Part shown: piece by piece, positions 35,937-44,802 of the stretch | How positions within the stretch are numbered: position 1 is the stretch's first letter | Layout: each line of letters begins with the position of its first letter | Assembly (NCBI GenBank): GCA_022071955.1 | Contig: JAJVIM010000016.1 | Coordinates: 1 to 64,000, forward strand | DNA: 64,000 nt | DNA from: Anaerolineae bacterium | Lineage (GTDB): Bacteria; Chloroflexota; Anaerolineae; 4572-78; J111 | Direction of reading: 5' to 3' | Program-made: the position numbers and the translations under genes | The notes under the pieces: model-generated | The model's database searches: none | Seen by the model: only the letters and a program-made list of their open reading frames with translations | What the model was told of the DNA's origin: nothing

Positions 35937-37108
35937 TAGGCCATCTCCAGTAACAACCGGCTGGGCGCAGCCAGCAACCCGGTAAGCTGATTTAAAAATT
36001 GGGCCGCGGCCGCGCCGTCGAGCAGGCGGTGATCGATGCTGAGCGCCAGCGGCAGCACCGGGCGCACTTCAACCTGCTGCCCCACCGCCACCGGTTTGTC
36101 GGCAATTTTACCGCAGCCCAAAATGGCCGCTTCCGGCGGGTTGATGATGGGCGTGCCCTGGCTGCTGCCAAAACTGCCAAAATTGGTAATAGAAAAGGTG
36201 CTGCCACTCAGTTCGGCAGGGGGGAGGCTACGCTGGCGGGCCTGTTCGGCCAGGCGGGTAATTTCGGCGGCCAGTTGCAGGGTGGTCAGCCGGTCGGCAT
36301 GGCGAATAACCGGCACCAGCAGCCCGTCGTCGGTGGCGGTGGCCAGGCCGATGTGAATGTGCTGGTGGGTGATGATTTTTTGGCCGGCCATGTCCAGCGA
36401 GGCGTTGAAATAGGGGTTGGCCCGGAGCGTTTGCACCACCGCTTTGATAATAAACGGCAGGTACGACAGCGCCACACCCTGCGTTTGGGCCTGGGGCGAA
36501 AGCTGCCGGCGTAGCGCCACCAGTTCGCTGGCGTCCACTTCTTCAAAAATGGTGACGTGCGGGATAGTGCGCCAGGCCTCGGCCATGCGCTCGGCGATGC
36601 GACGGCGCAGGCCGGCCAGCGGCTCTTCCCGGCTGCTTTCCTGGCCGACCAGCGGCGGCGAGGCGGCAATTTTTGGGGGCGGTGCAGTCTGCTCCCCAAA
36701 GCGCCGGACATCATCGGGCAGCACCCGCCCGGCGGGGCCGCTGCCGGCCACCTCCGCCAGATCGATGCCCATTTCGCGGGCCAGTTTGCGCACCGCGGGC
36801 GCGGCCAAAATTCGCTGGCCCGGCCCGGCGGCCAATCCGCCCGCGGCGGGCAGGGGTTCGGCGGCGGCCGGGGTAATGGTCACCAGCAGGTCACCGACGC
36901 GGGCCATCTGTCCCTCCGGCACGTGAATCTGGCCTATCTGGCCGGCTACCGGCGCGGGAATTTCAACCACGGCTTTGTCGGTTTGAATTTCCAGCATGGG
37001 CTGATTTTGGGCCACCAGCTCGCCCACGCCAACCCGCCAGCGTAAAATTTCGGCTTCGGCAATGCCTTCGCCCATATCGGGCAGGGTGAAGTTGTAATTG
37101 TTGGTCAT
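35936..37108 (-). CDS. Dihydrolipoyl acyltransferase (E2) of a 2-oxoacid dehydrogenase
   Basis: 390 aa. One lipoyl domain (EIQTDKAVVEIPAP, lipoyl Lys45), Pro/Ala linker, peripheral subunit-binding domain about 98-135 (APAVRKLAREMGIDLAEVAG), catalytic domain with the active site SIDHRLLDGAAAAQFL. Forms the core of the complex with E1 and E3 encoded beside it. Substrate (pyruvate or branched-chain 2-oxoacid) cannot be fixed from sequence. Confidence 0.93.
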   Translation of the reverse strand: MTNNYNFTLPDMGEGIAEAEILRWRVGVGELVAQNQPMLEIQTDKAVVEIPAPVAGQIGQIHVPEGQMARVGDLLVTITPAAAEPLPAAGGLAAGPGQRILAAPAVRKLAREMGIDLAEVAGSGPAGRVLPDDVRRFGEQTAPPPKIAASPPLVGQESSREEPLAGLRRRIAERMAEAWRTIPHVTIFEEVDASELVALRRQLSPQAQTQGVALSYLPFIIKAVVQTLRANPYFNASLDMAGQKIITHQHIHIGLATATDDGLLVPVIRHADRLTTLQLAAEITRLAEQARQRSLPPAELSGSTFSITNFGSFGSSQGTPIINPPEAAILGCGKIADKPVAVGQQVEVRPVLPLALSIDHRLLDGAAAAQFLNQLTGLLAAPSRLLLEMA

Positions 37109-37121
37109 GTGTCAGTTGTCC

Positions 37122-38102
37122 TTACTCGTCCATCGTTCTGAGAATGGCCGCTTTGACCCGCCGGGCGTTGGGCAAAATGGCGTCTTCCAGCCGGGGCACC
37201 GGAAAAGCGGCGTCCGGGCCGGTAACACGCTCCACCGGAGCCAGCAGCGAGTAGAGGCACAGCTCGTTGATAATGGCGATGACTTCGGCGGCGACCCCGC
37301 CAGAGCGCGGCGCTTCGTGGACGACCACGGCCCGGCCGGTTTTATTGACCGAGGCGGCGATGGCGGCTTCGTCGAGCGGGGCAATGGTGCGCAGGTCGAT
37401 CACTTCCACCGCCGCGCCGCTGCTTTCCGCCGCCTGCCGGGCAGCTTCGATGGCCACGCCGACCATCGCTCCGTAGGCAAACACAGACACGTCTCTGCCG
37501 GGCTGAACTACGGCGGCCTGGCCCAGCGGCACGGTGTAACGCTCGGCGGGCACTTCCTGCCGGATGGAACGGTACAGCTTCATGTGTTCCAACAGCAGCA
37601 CCGGGTCGGGGTCGTCAATGGCGGCGTGCAGCAAGCCTTTGGCATCATATGGATTTGAGGGGACAGCTACTTTGAGGCCCGGAATGTGGGTGAACGCCGC
37701 CTCAACGCCGTCTGAGTGCATCTCAGGCGGGCGGACACCGCCGCCAAACGGCGTGCGCACCACCAGTGGTACGGTGTAGGCTCCAGCGGAGCGATAACGC
37801 ATCCTGGCGGCCTGAGTGGCCATCTGATTAAAGCTGACCAGGGCAAAGGGCAAAAACTGAATTTCGGCGACGGGGCGCAGGCCGTTAATGGCCATGCCCA
37901 CGGCCGTGCCCACAATGGCCGATTCGGCCAGCGGGGTGTCAAAAACGCGCTCGGGGCCAAATTCTGCCTGCAAGCCTTCCGTTACCCGAAAGACGCCGCC
38001 ATTGTGGCCCACGTCTTCGCCAAAAACCAGCACCCGCGGGTCGCGTTCCAATTCCAGCGCCAGAGCGTTGTTGAGCGCCTGAACCATTGTCAATTTAGGC
38101 AT
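37122..38102 (-). CDS. 2-Oxoacid dehydrogenase E1 component, beta subunit
   Basis: 326 aa from ATG 38102 (GGAG 8 nt upstream); a longer in-frame start at 38195 overlaps the E1 alpha gene and is rejected. FGEDVGHNGGVFRVTEGLQ, FDTPLAESAIVGTAVGMAI and VVHEAPRSGGVAAEV are typical. Pairs with E1 alpha to form the TPP-dependent decarboxylase. Confidence 0.95.
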   Translation of the reverse strand: MPKLTMVQALNNALALELERDPRVLVFGEDVGHNGGVFRVTEGLQAEFGPERVFDTPLAESAIVGTAVGMAINGLRPVAEIQFLPFALVSFNQMATQAARMRYRSAGAYTVPLVVRTPFGGGVRPPEMHSDGVEAAFTHIPGLKVAVPSNPYDAKGLLHAAIDDPDPVLLLEHMKLYRSIRQEVPAERYTVPLGQAAVVQPGRDVSVFAYGAMVGVAIEAARQAAESSGAAVEVIDLRTIAPLDEAAIAASVNKTGRAVVVHEAPRSGGVAAEVIAIINELCLYSLLAPVERVTGPDAAFPVPRLEDAILPNARRVKAAILRTMDE

Positions 38103-38115
38103 TTGTGGCGCTCCT

Positions 38116-39171
38116 TTACTCCAGTTCCAGCTCTTGCAGCAGTTGGCGGCGCTGGCGGGCCAGTTGCGGCGTTGGCCGGGCCAGGGCGAGGTCAAAATGC
38201 TGGCTCACATCCTGCGCCGGCAGCGACTCAAATTCGGCGACGGCGGCTTCAAATTCGGCGGTCACTTCATCGTGAAGCTGTTCATCGGCCAGATCGGTGA
38301 GAACGCCGCGGTCAATCAAAAATTTGCGGTAGCGCCGCAGCGGGTCGCGGCCGGCCCACAGCGCCAATTCTTCCGGCGGCTGGTAGCGGGTGGGGTCGTC
38401 GGCGGTGGTGTGGGCGGCCATGCGGTAGGTAACGGCCTCAATCAGCGAGGGGCCGCCCCCGGCGCGCGCCCGCTCAATGGCGTCGGTCATGGCGCTGGTC
38501 ACGGCCAGAATATCGTTGCCGTCAACCAGTTGGGCCGGCAGGCCAAACCCGGCGGCGCGTTGGGCAAAGTTGTCAATTTTAGTTTGCGCCCGGCGCGGCA
38601 CAGAGATGGCCCAGCCGTTGTTTTGCACCACAAAAATGGCCGGCACCTGAAAAACCGCCGCAAAATTGAGCGCCTCGTTGAAATCGCCCTCGGAGGTGGC
38701 GCCATCGCCGACGCCGACTACGGCCACATGCGGCTCTTTTTTATATTTGATGGCGTGCGCAATGCCCACACAGTGCAGCGCCTGCGTGGCCAATACAATC
38801 TGAAACGGCAGGCAGCGGGCTTCAAAGGGGTAATCGGGGATGTAGCCGCCCCAGTGTTTGAGCTGCACCAGCAGCGGCACACCTTTAACCATGTAGGGCA
38901 GGCTCTCCCGGTAACTTCCCATCAGCCAATCTTCTGGTTTAAGGGGCGCGGCCATACCCACACAGGCAGCTTCCTGGCCGTTGAGCGGGGCAAAGGTGCC
39001 CATGCGGCCCTGGCGTTGCATCGCAACCATTCGGTCTGAGAAAATTCGGCCAAAAACCATCCACCGGTACAGGCTGAGCAAAGTTGAGTGGGGCAGGTTG
39101 GGGACATTGCCCACCACGTTGCCTTCTGGCGAAAGCACCTGGTAGATGGTGTCAGCAACCATCGGCGGCAT
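38116..39171 (-). CDS. 2-Oxoacid dehydrogenase E1 component, alpha subunit
   Basis: 351 aa from the ATG at 39171 with AAGGA 7 nt upstream; earlier in-frame starts exist but lack a ribosome site. TPP motif VGVGDGATSEGDFNEALNF through QNNGWAISVP, and YRMAAHTTADDPTRYQP in the phosphorylation-loop region. First gene of the operon E1a-E1b-E2-E3. Pyruvate or branched-chain substrates are both possible. Confidence 0.95.
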   Translation of the reverse strand: MPPMVADTIYQVLSPEGNVVGNVPNLPHSTLLSLYRWMVFGRIFSDRMVAMQRQGRMGTFAPLNGQEAACVGMAAPLKPEDWLMGSYRESLPYMVKGVPLLVQLKHWGGYIPDYPFEARCLPFQIVLATQALHCVGIAHAIKYKKEPHVAVVGVGDGATSEGDFNEALNFAAVFQVPAIFVVQNNGWAISVPRRAQTKIDNFAQRAAGFGLPAQLVDGNDILAVTSAMTDAIERARAGGGPSLIEAVTYRMAAHTTADDPTRYQPPEELALWAGRDPLRRYRKFLIDRGVLTDLADEQLHDEVTAEFEAAVAEFESLPAQDVSQHFDLALARPTPQLARQRRQLLQELELE

Positions 39172-39272
39172 AGGTATTCCTTTCGTCATTGGGGATTGGG
39201 TTAGAATTTGAGTGTAACAGAAAAAAGGGAGCCTCACAACTTTTTGCCGGGCATGTTGGCCGCGGCTGCCAA

Positions 39273-41552
39273 TCAGGGTAAATCGGGGTTGGTGGCGGTG
39301 AGCGGCAATTTTACCCAAAATGTGCTGCCCTGGCCGGCCCCGGCCGATTCCACCCAAATCTGGCCGCCGTGGAGTTCAACCACCCGTTTGGCCAGCGCCA
39401 GTCCCACCCCGGAGCCTTCGGTGTCGGTGTCTAGCCGGTCAAACAGGTTGAAAATGCGGTGGTGGTAGCGCGGGTCAATGCCGATGCCGTTATCTTTAAC
39501 GTAGCAAACTGCAAAATTACCCTCAATTCGACCGCCAATTTTGATGGTTGGGTTGGGTTCGGTACCCATAAATTTTACGGCGTTATCAATCAGATTTTGA
39601 AATACCTGCGACAGCCGGGCGCGGTCGCCGACAACTGTGGGCATATCGTGGCTAACGTACACTTTGGCCGCGCGGACATTGATCGAGCCGGCTACCATTG
39701 AGATTGCTTCGCGAATCATTTCGCTGAGGGGGATGGTTTCACGGAGCGATGGCAGGCGGCCAATCCGCGAGATTTCCAGCAAATCATCGACCAGTTGTTT
39801 CATTTTTTTGGCCGCGGCCCGAATAAATTTGATATTCTGCTCAAATCGCTCAGAGGCGTTGTTGGCCGCATCTTTTTCCAGCAGCGTTAAAAAGCCCTGA
39901 ATGGTGATGAGCGGGCTTTTTAAATCGTGGGAAATGGTGTAGGTCATGCGTTCCAGCTCGGTATTTTTGGTTTCAAGCTGGCTGATCAGGCGTTCGCGCT
40001 CGGTTTCTATTAATTTTTGGCGGGTAATATCCTGCACGTGAGAAATAAAATAGAGCGGTTGGCCAAATGAGTCTCTCACCAGCGAGGTGGAGGCGTTGGC
40101 CCAAACAACGTATCCCTGTTTATGAATGTAGCGTTTTTCAAAGGTAATGTGATCGGTTTTGCCGGCCAGGCTGCCTTCGACAAATTCCAGAGGCAGATCG
40201 ACATCCTGAGGATGGGTGACATCGTTTACGTTGAGCCGTTCCAACTCGTCGCGGTTGTAGCCCAAAATCTGGCACATGCGGTTGTTGGCCCGCAGCAGCC
40301 GGCCCTCGAGGTCTATCAACCACACGCCGATGTTGGCATTTTCAAACGCCAGCCGAAAGCGCTCCTCGCTTTCCTCCAAAGCCTGTTCATTTTTTTTCCG
40401 AAAAGTTATATCTCTGAGCGTGCAGATCAAAACCAGCGGCCGGCCAAACTTGTCAAAAATGGGCTTGGCCGAGGCTTCGATGGGGATGGTTTTGCCGCTT
40501 TTGGTGATGCCCGTCACCTCGCCAAAAAACTCGCCGGTTTCTTTGATTTTGGCCAGAATTCGTTCGGTTGAGTCAATATCGCTTTGGGGCAAATGGATAA
40601 AACTGACGGGCCGGCCCACCGCCTCCGAGGCCGAATAGCCAAAAATGTCTCTGGCTTTGCCCGTCCAGCGCTGAATTTTGCCGCTCAAATCGGTAACAAT
40701 AATAGCGCTGGGCATTTGCTGAAGAATTTGGTCGGAGAGAAGCAGGTTGGCCTCGGCCTGTTTGCGTTCGGTAATGTCGCTGCCAACGGCCTGATATTCC
40801 CGGTCATTGAGCGAATCATCAAAAATGGCCTGGCAAGTCCACTGCAGCCAGCGAACTTCGTGGGTGGGCGTGACAACCTGATGCACAAAATTGCCAACCG
40901 GCGCATCGGGAGTTAACGCTTCAACCTGCCGCCGTATCCGTTGTTGGTCGACTTTGGGGGCGTACTGCAAAAAATTTGAGCCGATCAAATCAATTCTACT
41001 TTTGTTAAAATAGGCGCAGTAAGCCGCGTTAACGTAGGTCAGAGTTCCATCGGCCAGAAAGCGGCAAACCAATGCCGGTATATCTTCGATCATGGTGCGG
41101 AAACGATCTGGTTTTTCTGTTGTTGTGCCGTTAGCGGTAATTTTGGCAGCCACATGGTTTTGGCCGGGTGAGGGCCGGGTGAGGGCCAGTTCTACGGCGG
41201 TGAACAGTTCCTGTTCCGTAAACGGTTTGGGGATATAGCCGGCGGGGATGGTTTTTTTTGCCCGCTGGAAGGTGGTGGGGTCGGTGTGGCCGGTGATAAA
41301 AATTACCGGCGTTCCAAAGCGGCGGTTGATTTGCCGGGCAGCCTCAATCCCATCCATTTTGCCGGGCAGGCCAATATCCATTAACACCAGGTCTGGTGCG
41401 TGCCGGCGGATTTTATCGATGGCTTCAGCCCCGGATGCCGCCAGCTCTGGAACGGTATAGCCCATGAGTTGCAGCGATTGCCGGATGCTCAAGGCTACTG
41501 TAATTTCGTCTTCTACAACAATAATTCTGGCCTGAGACGTCGTTGTGCTCAT
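39273..41552 (-). CDS. Hybrid sensor: REC-PAS-PAS-PAS-histidine kinase
   Basis: 759 aa, soluble. N-terminal REC 1-130 (VVEDE; LVLMDIGLPGKMDG; YIPKPFTE), three PAS/PAC domains (about 155-270, 275-395, 400-520), HisKA with TISHDLKSPLITIQGFL (His542), HATPase with DNGIGIDPRYHHRIF and GSGVGLALAKRVV. An N-terminal receiver on a kinase suggests it works inside a phosphorelay. No adjacent regulator; about 100 bp upstream of the E1 alpha gene in the same direction. Confidence 0.93.
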   Translation of the reverse strand: MSTTTSQARIIVVEDEITVALSIRQSLQLMGYTVPELAASGAEAIDKIRRHAPDLVLMDIGLPGKMDGIEAARQINRRFGTPVIFITGHTDPTTFQRAKKTIPAGYIPKPFTEQELFTAVELALTRPSPGQNHVAAKITANGTTTEKPDRFRTMIEDIPALVCRFLADGTLTYVNAAYCAYFNKSRIDLIGSNFLQYAPKVDQQRIRRQVEALTPDAPVGNFVHQVVTPTHEVRWLQWTCQAIFDDSLNDREYQAVGSDITERKQAEANLLLSDQILQQMPSAIIVTDLSGKIQRWTGKARDIFGYSASEAVGRPVSFIHLPQSDIDSTERILAKIKETGEFFGEVTGITKSGKTIPIEASAKPIFDKFGRPLVLICTLRDITFRKKNEQALEESEERFRLAFENANIGVWLIDLEGRLLRANNRMCQILGYNRDELERLNVNDVTHPQDVDLPLEFVEGSLAGKTDHITFEKRYIHKQGYVVWANASTSLVRDSFGQPLYFISHVQDITRQKLIETERERLISQLETKNTELERMTYTISHDLKSPLITIQGFLTLLEKDAANNASERFEQNIKFIRAAAKKMKQLVDDLLEISRIGRLPSLRETIPLSEMIREAISMVAGSINVRAAKVYVSHDMPTVVGDRARLSQVFQNLIDNAVKFMGTEPNPTIKIGGRIEGNFAVCYVKDNGIGIDPRYHHRIFNLFDRLDTDTEGSGVGLALAKRVVELHGGQIWVESAGAGQGSTFWVKLPLTATNPDLP

Positions 41553-41675
41553 ACGCGGATTACCGTTGATTTCCCCTTAGCTATAAACAGCCCATTTGTT
41601 AAATTTAGTGTATACTATGACCAGCCGAAAATAAGGCGCGCGCTGCTTTAAAGTTCGGACGTAAAGGAGATAACT

Positions 41676-43568
41676 GTGCACGAAAAAGTTAAAGCTCTTA
41701 AAGAACAATACCCCGACAAATTTATGTCGGAAGGTTATATTTTCAAGCGTATTCGCCGCGGCGATAAAATCTTTATCAGTACCGGCTGCGGCCAACCGCA
41801 GCATCTGGTTAAGGCGCTGGTGGAATATGTAGAAAGCAACCCCACCGCCTTTTACGATGCCGAAGTGTGCCACATGTGGACGCTCGGCGTGGCGCCTTAC
41901 GCTGACGAAAAATTAAAAGAGTATTTCAGGCATAACTCCTTTTTTGTTTCTGATAGTACCCGCGATGCGGTGAACAGAGGCATTGCCGATTACACGCCCA
42001 TCTTTCTGTCGCAGATTCCGGGGCTGTTCTATCGCCGACTGGTGCATTTTGACGTGGCGTTGATTCAAACATCGCTGCCGGATAAAAGCGGCTACGTGAG
42101 TTTGGGCATTAATGCCGATGTGACCAAATCGGCCGTGGAAAACGCCGATCTGATCATTGCCCAGGTTAACGTCAACATGCCGCGTGTGCCGGGCGATGGC
42201 TTTATCCCGGTCAAAGACATCGATTTTATTGTGCCCTACGATGAACCCCTGCTGGAATATCGGGTAGAAGTTGATGACGTGGTGATCCAGCAAATTGGCA
42301 AGTATGTCTCCTATTTGGTAGAAGACGGTGATACTTTGCAAGTTGGCTATGGCAGTACCCCCAATGCTATTTTATCACATCTGGACAACAAAAAACACCT
42401 GGGGATTCACACCGAACTGTTGTCTGACGGCATTGTCGAGCTGATAAAAAAGGGCGTTATCGATAATTCCCGCAAAACGCTCAACCGGGGCCGAACCGTG
42501 GCCACATTTTGCATGGGCACCAAGGAAACCTACGAATTTTTAGACAACAACCCGGCTATTGAATTTAGAACCGTGGATTTTACCAACAGTCCATCGGTTA
42601 TTTCCCGGCAAGACAACATGATTGCCATTAATAGCGCGTTGGAGGTAGACCTTACCGGCCAGGCCACCTCGGAGTCAATTGGCCGCTCCTTTTTTAGGGG
42701 CATTGGCGGCCAGGCCGATTTTATGCGCGGCGCTGTTTGGGCCAGAAACGGCAAAAGTATTTTGGCGCTGCCCTCCACCGCCCAAAATGGCGAGGTTTCT
42801 CGGATTGTGCCGCTGCTGGAACAGGGCGCGGCCATTACGTTTAACCGGGGTGACATTCATTACATTGTCACCGAATTTGGGATTGCTTATCTCCACGGCA
42901 AAAATATCCGGGAACGAGCGATGGAACTGATTTCAATTGCGCACCCCAGATTTCGGCCGTGGCTGGTTGAAGAAGCCAAAAAACTCAATTTTATCTACGG
43001 CGATCAGGCTTTTATTGCCGGCAAAGGCGGCGAATACCCGGAACACATTGAAACGTACCGCACTGTAAAATCCGGCGAAGAAATATTGCTGCGGCCGGTA
43101 AAAATCAGCGATGAGCCACTGTTAAAAGACTTTTTCTACTCTCTGTCTGATGAAAGTTTGCAGCGGCGTTTTATGTCTATGAAAAAAAGCATTCCCCACG
43201 CCCGGCTGCAAGAACTGGTCGTCATCGATTATACCCGCGAGATGGTTATTTTGGCCGTGCATACCGTTGAAGAAATTGAAGAAGTGATTGGTATTGGCCA
43301 GTATAGTATTGACGAAGTATCTCACACGGCCGATGTGGCCTTTGCCGTTCGGGATGAGTGGCAAGGCAAAGGGATTGGCACGGAACTGCTTAAATTCTTA
43401 ACCACGTTAGCCAAAAAACGTGGTTTGCTTGGCTTTACCGCTGATGTCCTGGCCGATAACTGGGGCATGCTGCGCGTCTTTAACAAAATGGGATTTGACG
43501 TTGAGAAGCATTTTGATGCCGGCGTGTACGAGTTGAAGATGACGTTTAAAGATGTGCCAAAACGTTAA
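41676..43568 (+). CDS. Acetyl-CoA hydrolase/transferase fused to GNAT acetyltransferase
   Basis: 630 aa. Residues 1-430 form a class I CoA-transferase/acetyl-CoA hydrolase (4-hydroxybutyrate CoA-transferase-like): VGYGSTPNAILSHL, RGIGGQADFMRGA, and VTEFGIAYLHGKNIRERAM. Residues about 460-625 are a GNAT domain with acetyl-CoA loop VRDEWQGKGIGTELLKFL. The first part could exchange CoA between acetate and other acids; the second may acetylate protein lysines or act as a CoA sensor. GTG start with AAAGGAG upstream. Convergent 4-bp overlap with the next gene. Confidence 0.92.
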   Translation: MHEKVKALKEQYPDKFMSEGYIFKRIRRGDKIFISTGCGQPQHLVKALVEYVESNPTAFYDAEVCHMWTLGVAPYADEKLKEYFRHNSFFVSDSTRDAVNRGIADYTPIFLSQIPGLFYRRLVHFDVALIQTSLPDKSGYVSLGINADVTKSAVENADLIIAQVNVNMPRVPGDGFIPVKDIDFIVPYDEPLLEYRVEVDDVVIQQIGKYVSYLVEDGDTLQVGYGSTPNAILSHLDNKKHLGIHTELLSDGIVELIKKGVIDNSRKTLNRGRTVATFCMGTKETYEFLDNNPAIEFRTVDFTNSPSVISRQDNMIAINSALEVDLTGQATSESIGRSFFRGIGGQADFMRGAVWARNGKSILALPSTAQNGEVSRIVPLLEQGAAITFNRGDIHYIVTEFGIAYLHGKNIRERAMELISIAHPRFRPWLVEEAKKLNFIYGDQAFIAGKGGEYPEHIETYRTVKSGEEILLRPVKISDEPLLKDFFYSLSDESLQRRFMSMKKSIPHARLQELVVIDYTREMVILAVHTVEEIEEVIGIGQYSIDEVSHTADVAFAVRDEWQGKGIGTELLKFLTTLAKKRGLLGFTADVLADNWGMLRVFNKMGFDVEKHFDAGVYELKMTFKDVPKR

Positions 43569-43792
43569 AGCAAAATTGCTGCATCGATATTTTTTAACGA
43601 GCAGCCGGCCGTAGACATTTCCTGCACCAGAGTCCGAAAGGTTAACTGTTCTTCGTCAAAGACAATATGCAGTTCCTGAGTATCCAGCGTAATAGAAAAG
43701 CGTTCTACGCCAGGCAGGTTGCCAAGCAACGTCTCAAGCTTGCTTGCTACATCTTCCGTAAGCGATGGGACTCGTAGGGCTTTAAATTCCAT
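43565..43792 (-). CDS. Small HMA-like domain protein, unknown function
   Basis: 75 aa. The beta-alpha-beta-beta-alpha-beta pattern (KLETLLGNLPGVERFSITLD then LHIVFDEEQLTFRTLVQEM) resembles heavy-metal-associated domains, but the metal-binding CxxC is missing. Single Cys at GCS. Sits convergently behind the CoA-transferase-GNAT gene; upstream of it is a GTGA-N6-TCAT palindrome. Confidence 0.6.
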   Translation of the reverse strand: MEFKALRVPSLTEDVASKLETLLGNLPGVERFSITLDTQELHIVFDEEQLTFRTLVQEMSTAGCSLKNIDAAILL

Positions 43793-43890
43793 ACCTGGAG
43801 CAGCTCCTTTGGAAACGGGAACCCTCGCCGCAAAAGTTGAGCCGGTGGGGTTCTTGTAATAAGAATAATCAAAAATTGTTTAAACTGATA

Positions 43891-43904
43891 GTGACAGATG
43901 TCAT
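43891..43904. promoter_or_regulatory. CRP/FNR-type palindrome GTGACAGATGTCAT
   Basis: GTGA-N6-TCAT, close to the GTGA-N6-TCAC core of CRP-family operators. The 19 bases from 43890 to 43908 are identical to 52390-52408. It is about 100 bp upstream of the small HMA-like gene (minus strand), which it might control. Confidence 0.5.
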
Positions 43905-43935
43905 CTTATCTACCGCCAAGTGTCCTATTTTGGCC

Positions 43936-43976
43936 AAAAAAAAACTGCTTTCCGGCCGGAAAGCAGTTTTTTGGCC
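43936..43976 (-). terminator. Terminator of the NarL-type regulator gene
   Basis: Perfect stem AAAAAACTGCTTTCCGG / CCGGAAAGCAGTTTTTT centred at 43955/43956 with further Ts on the minus strand; 15 bp past the regulator stop. It may also work in the other direction. Confidence 0.85.
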
Positions 43977-43990
43977 ATTGTTACGGATTG

Positions 43991-44641
43991 TTACTCAATA
44001 TTTTTTACGTAGTCATCCAGATTGTGCCGTACCGCGTAGGCGGTGGCTTCTGCCCGGTTAGACAGGCCCAATTTGCCAAAAATGCTGCTCACATAATTGC
44101 GAACAGTACCCTCGCCCAGGTGTAAATTGGTGGCAATTTCTTTGTTGGTGTTGCCCTTGGCAATCAGCGAAAGCACCTTCAATTCCTGGTCGGTTAAATC
44201 CACAAACGCCTCAACGCGAGTGGCCTGCCGCAATTTGGCCAACACCTGGCCGGTAATGCTGGGGTCCAGCAAGGCTTCGCCGCGAGCCACGGTTTCAATC
44301 GCCCGAACCAGATCGTCGTTGCCAACTTGTTTTAAAACGTAGCCCACCGCCCCGGCAGAAATAGCGTTAAACAGCAACTCGTCCTCGGCAAAAGAAGTTA
44401 ACATAATAACTTTCATATAAGGATGGTTGCTTACAATTGCGCGGCAGGCATCGATACCGCTGCCATCGCTCAAGCGAATATCCATCACCACTACATCTGG
44501 CTGATATTCCTTGGCGTTGGTTATGGCCTCAGCAACGGTGCTGGCTTCGGCAACAACTTCCCAATCTGCTTGTCTATCGAGCAGGTTCTTCAGGCCAAAC
44601 CGCACGACCTCGTGGTCGTCTACGATCATTATCCGAACCAA
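43991..44641 (-). CDS. NarL/LuxR-family response regulator (TTG start)
   Basis: 216 aa. REC domain with IVDDHEVVRFGL, phosphoacceptor in VVVMDIRLSDGSGID, and Lys in YVLKQVG; C-terminal LuxR-type HTH with LTDQELKVLSLIAKGNTNKE, IATNLHLGEGTVRNYVSSIF. TTG start at 44641 gives the normal N-terminus MVRIMIVDDHE. Divergent from a DegS/NarX-type kinase, its probable partner. Confidence 0.93.
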   Translation of the reverse strand: MVRIMIVDDHEVVRFGLKNLLDRQADWEVVAEASTVAEAITNAKEYQPDVVVMDIRLSDGSGIDACRAIVSNHPYMKVIMLTSFAEDELLFNAISAGAVGYVLKQVGNDDLVRAIETVARGEALLDPSITGQVLAKLRQATRVEAFVDLTDQELKVLSLIAKGNTNKEIATNLHLGEGTVRNYVSSIFGKLGLSNRAEATAYAVRHNLDDYVKNIE

Positions 44642-44749
44642 GCCGCACCCCCATTGTGCTTTTCTGAGTAATCAATCACCCCCGGATTTTACATCGCGTA
44701 TACGTTACTTGCAAGTACGAGGTTGTAGGCTGTCTTTAAATATTGTTTG

Positions 44750-44763
44750 ATTGCCCTGGCAAT
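44750..44763. promoter_or_regulatory. Palindrome ATTGCCCTGGCAAT in divergent promoter region
   Basis: Six-base arms around CT, lying 40 bp before the histidine kinase start and about 110 bp from the regulator start, with another palindrome, TACTTGCAAGTA, nearby (about 44707-44718). A regulatory role for either is inference from placement. Confidence 0.35.
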
Positions 44764-44802
44764 GCTATTATTATTTTTGTGGTTTTTAGGAGTTGAGATC
44801 AG

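Noticed and set aside
38134..39039. 301-aa plus-strand frame
   Set aside because: Antisense to the E1 alpha gene.
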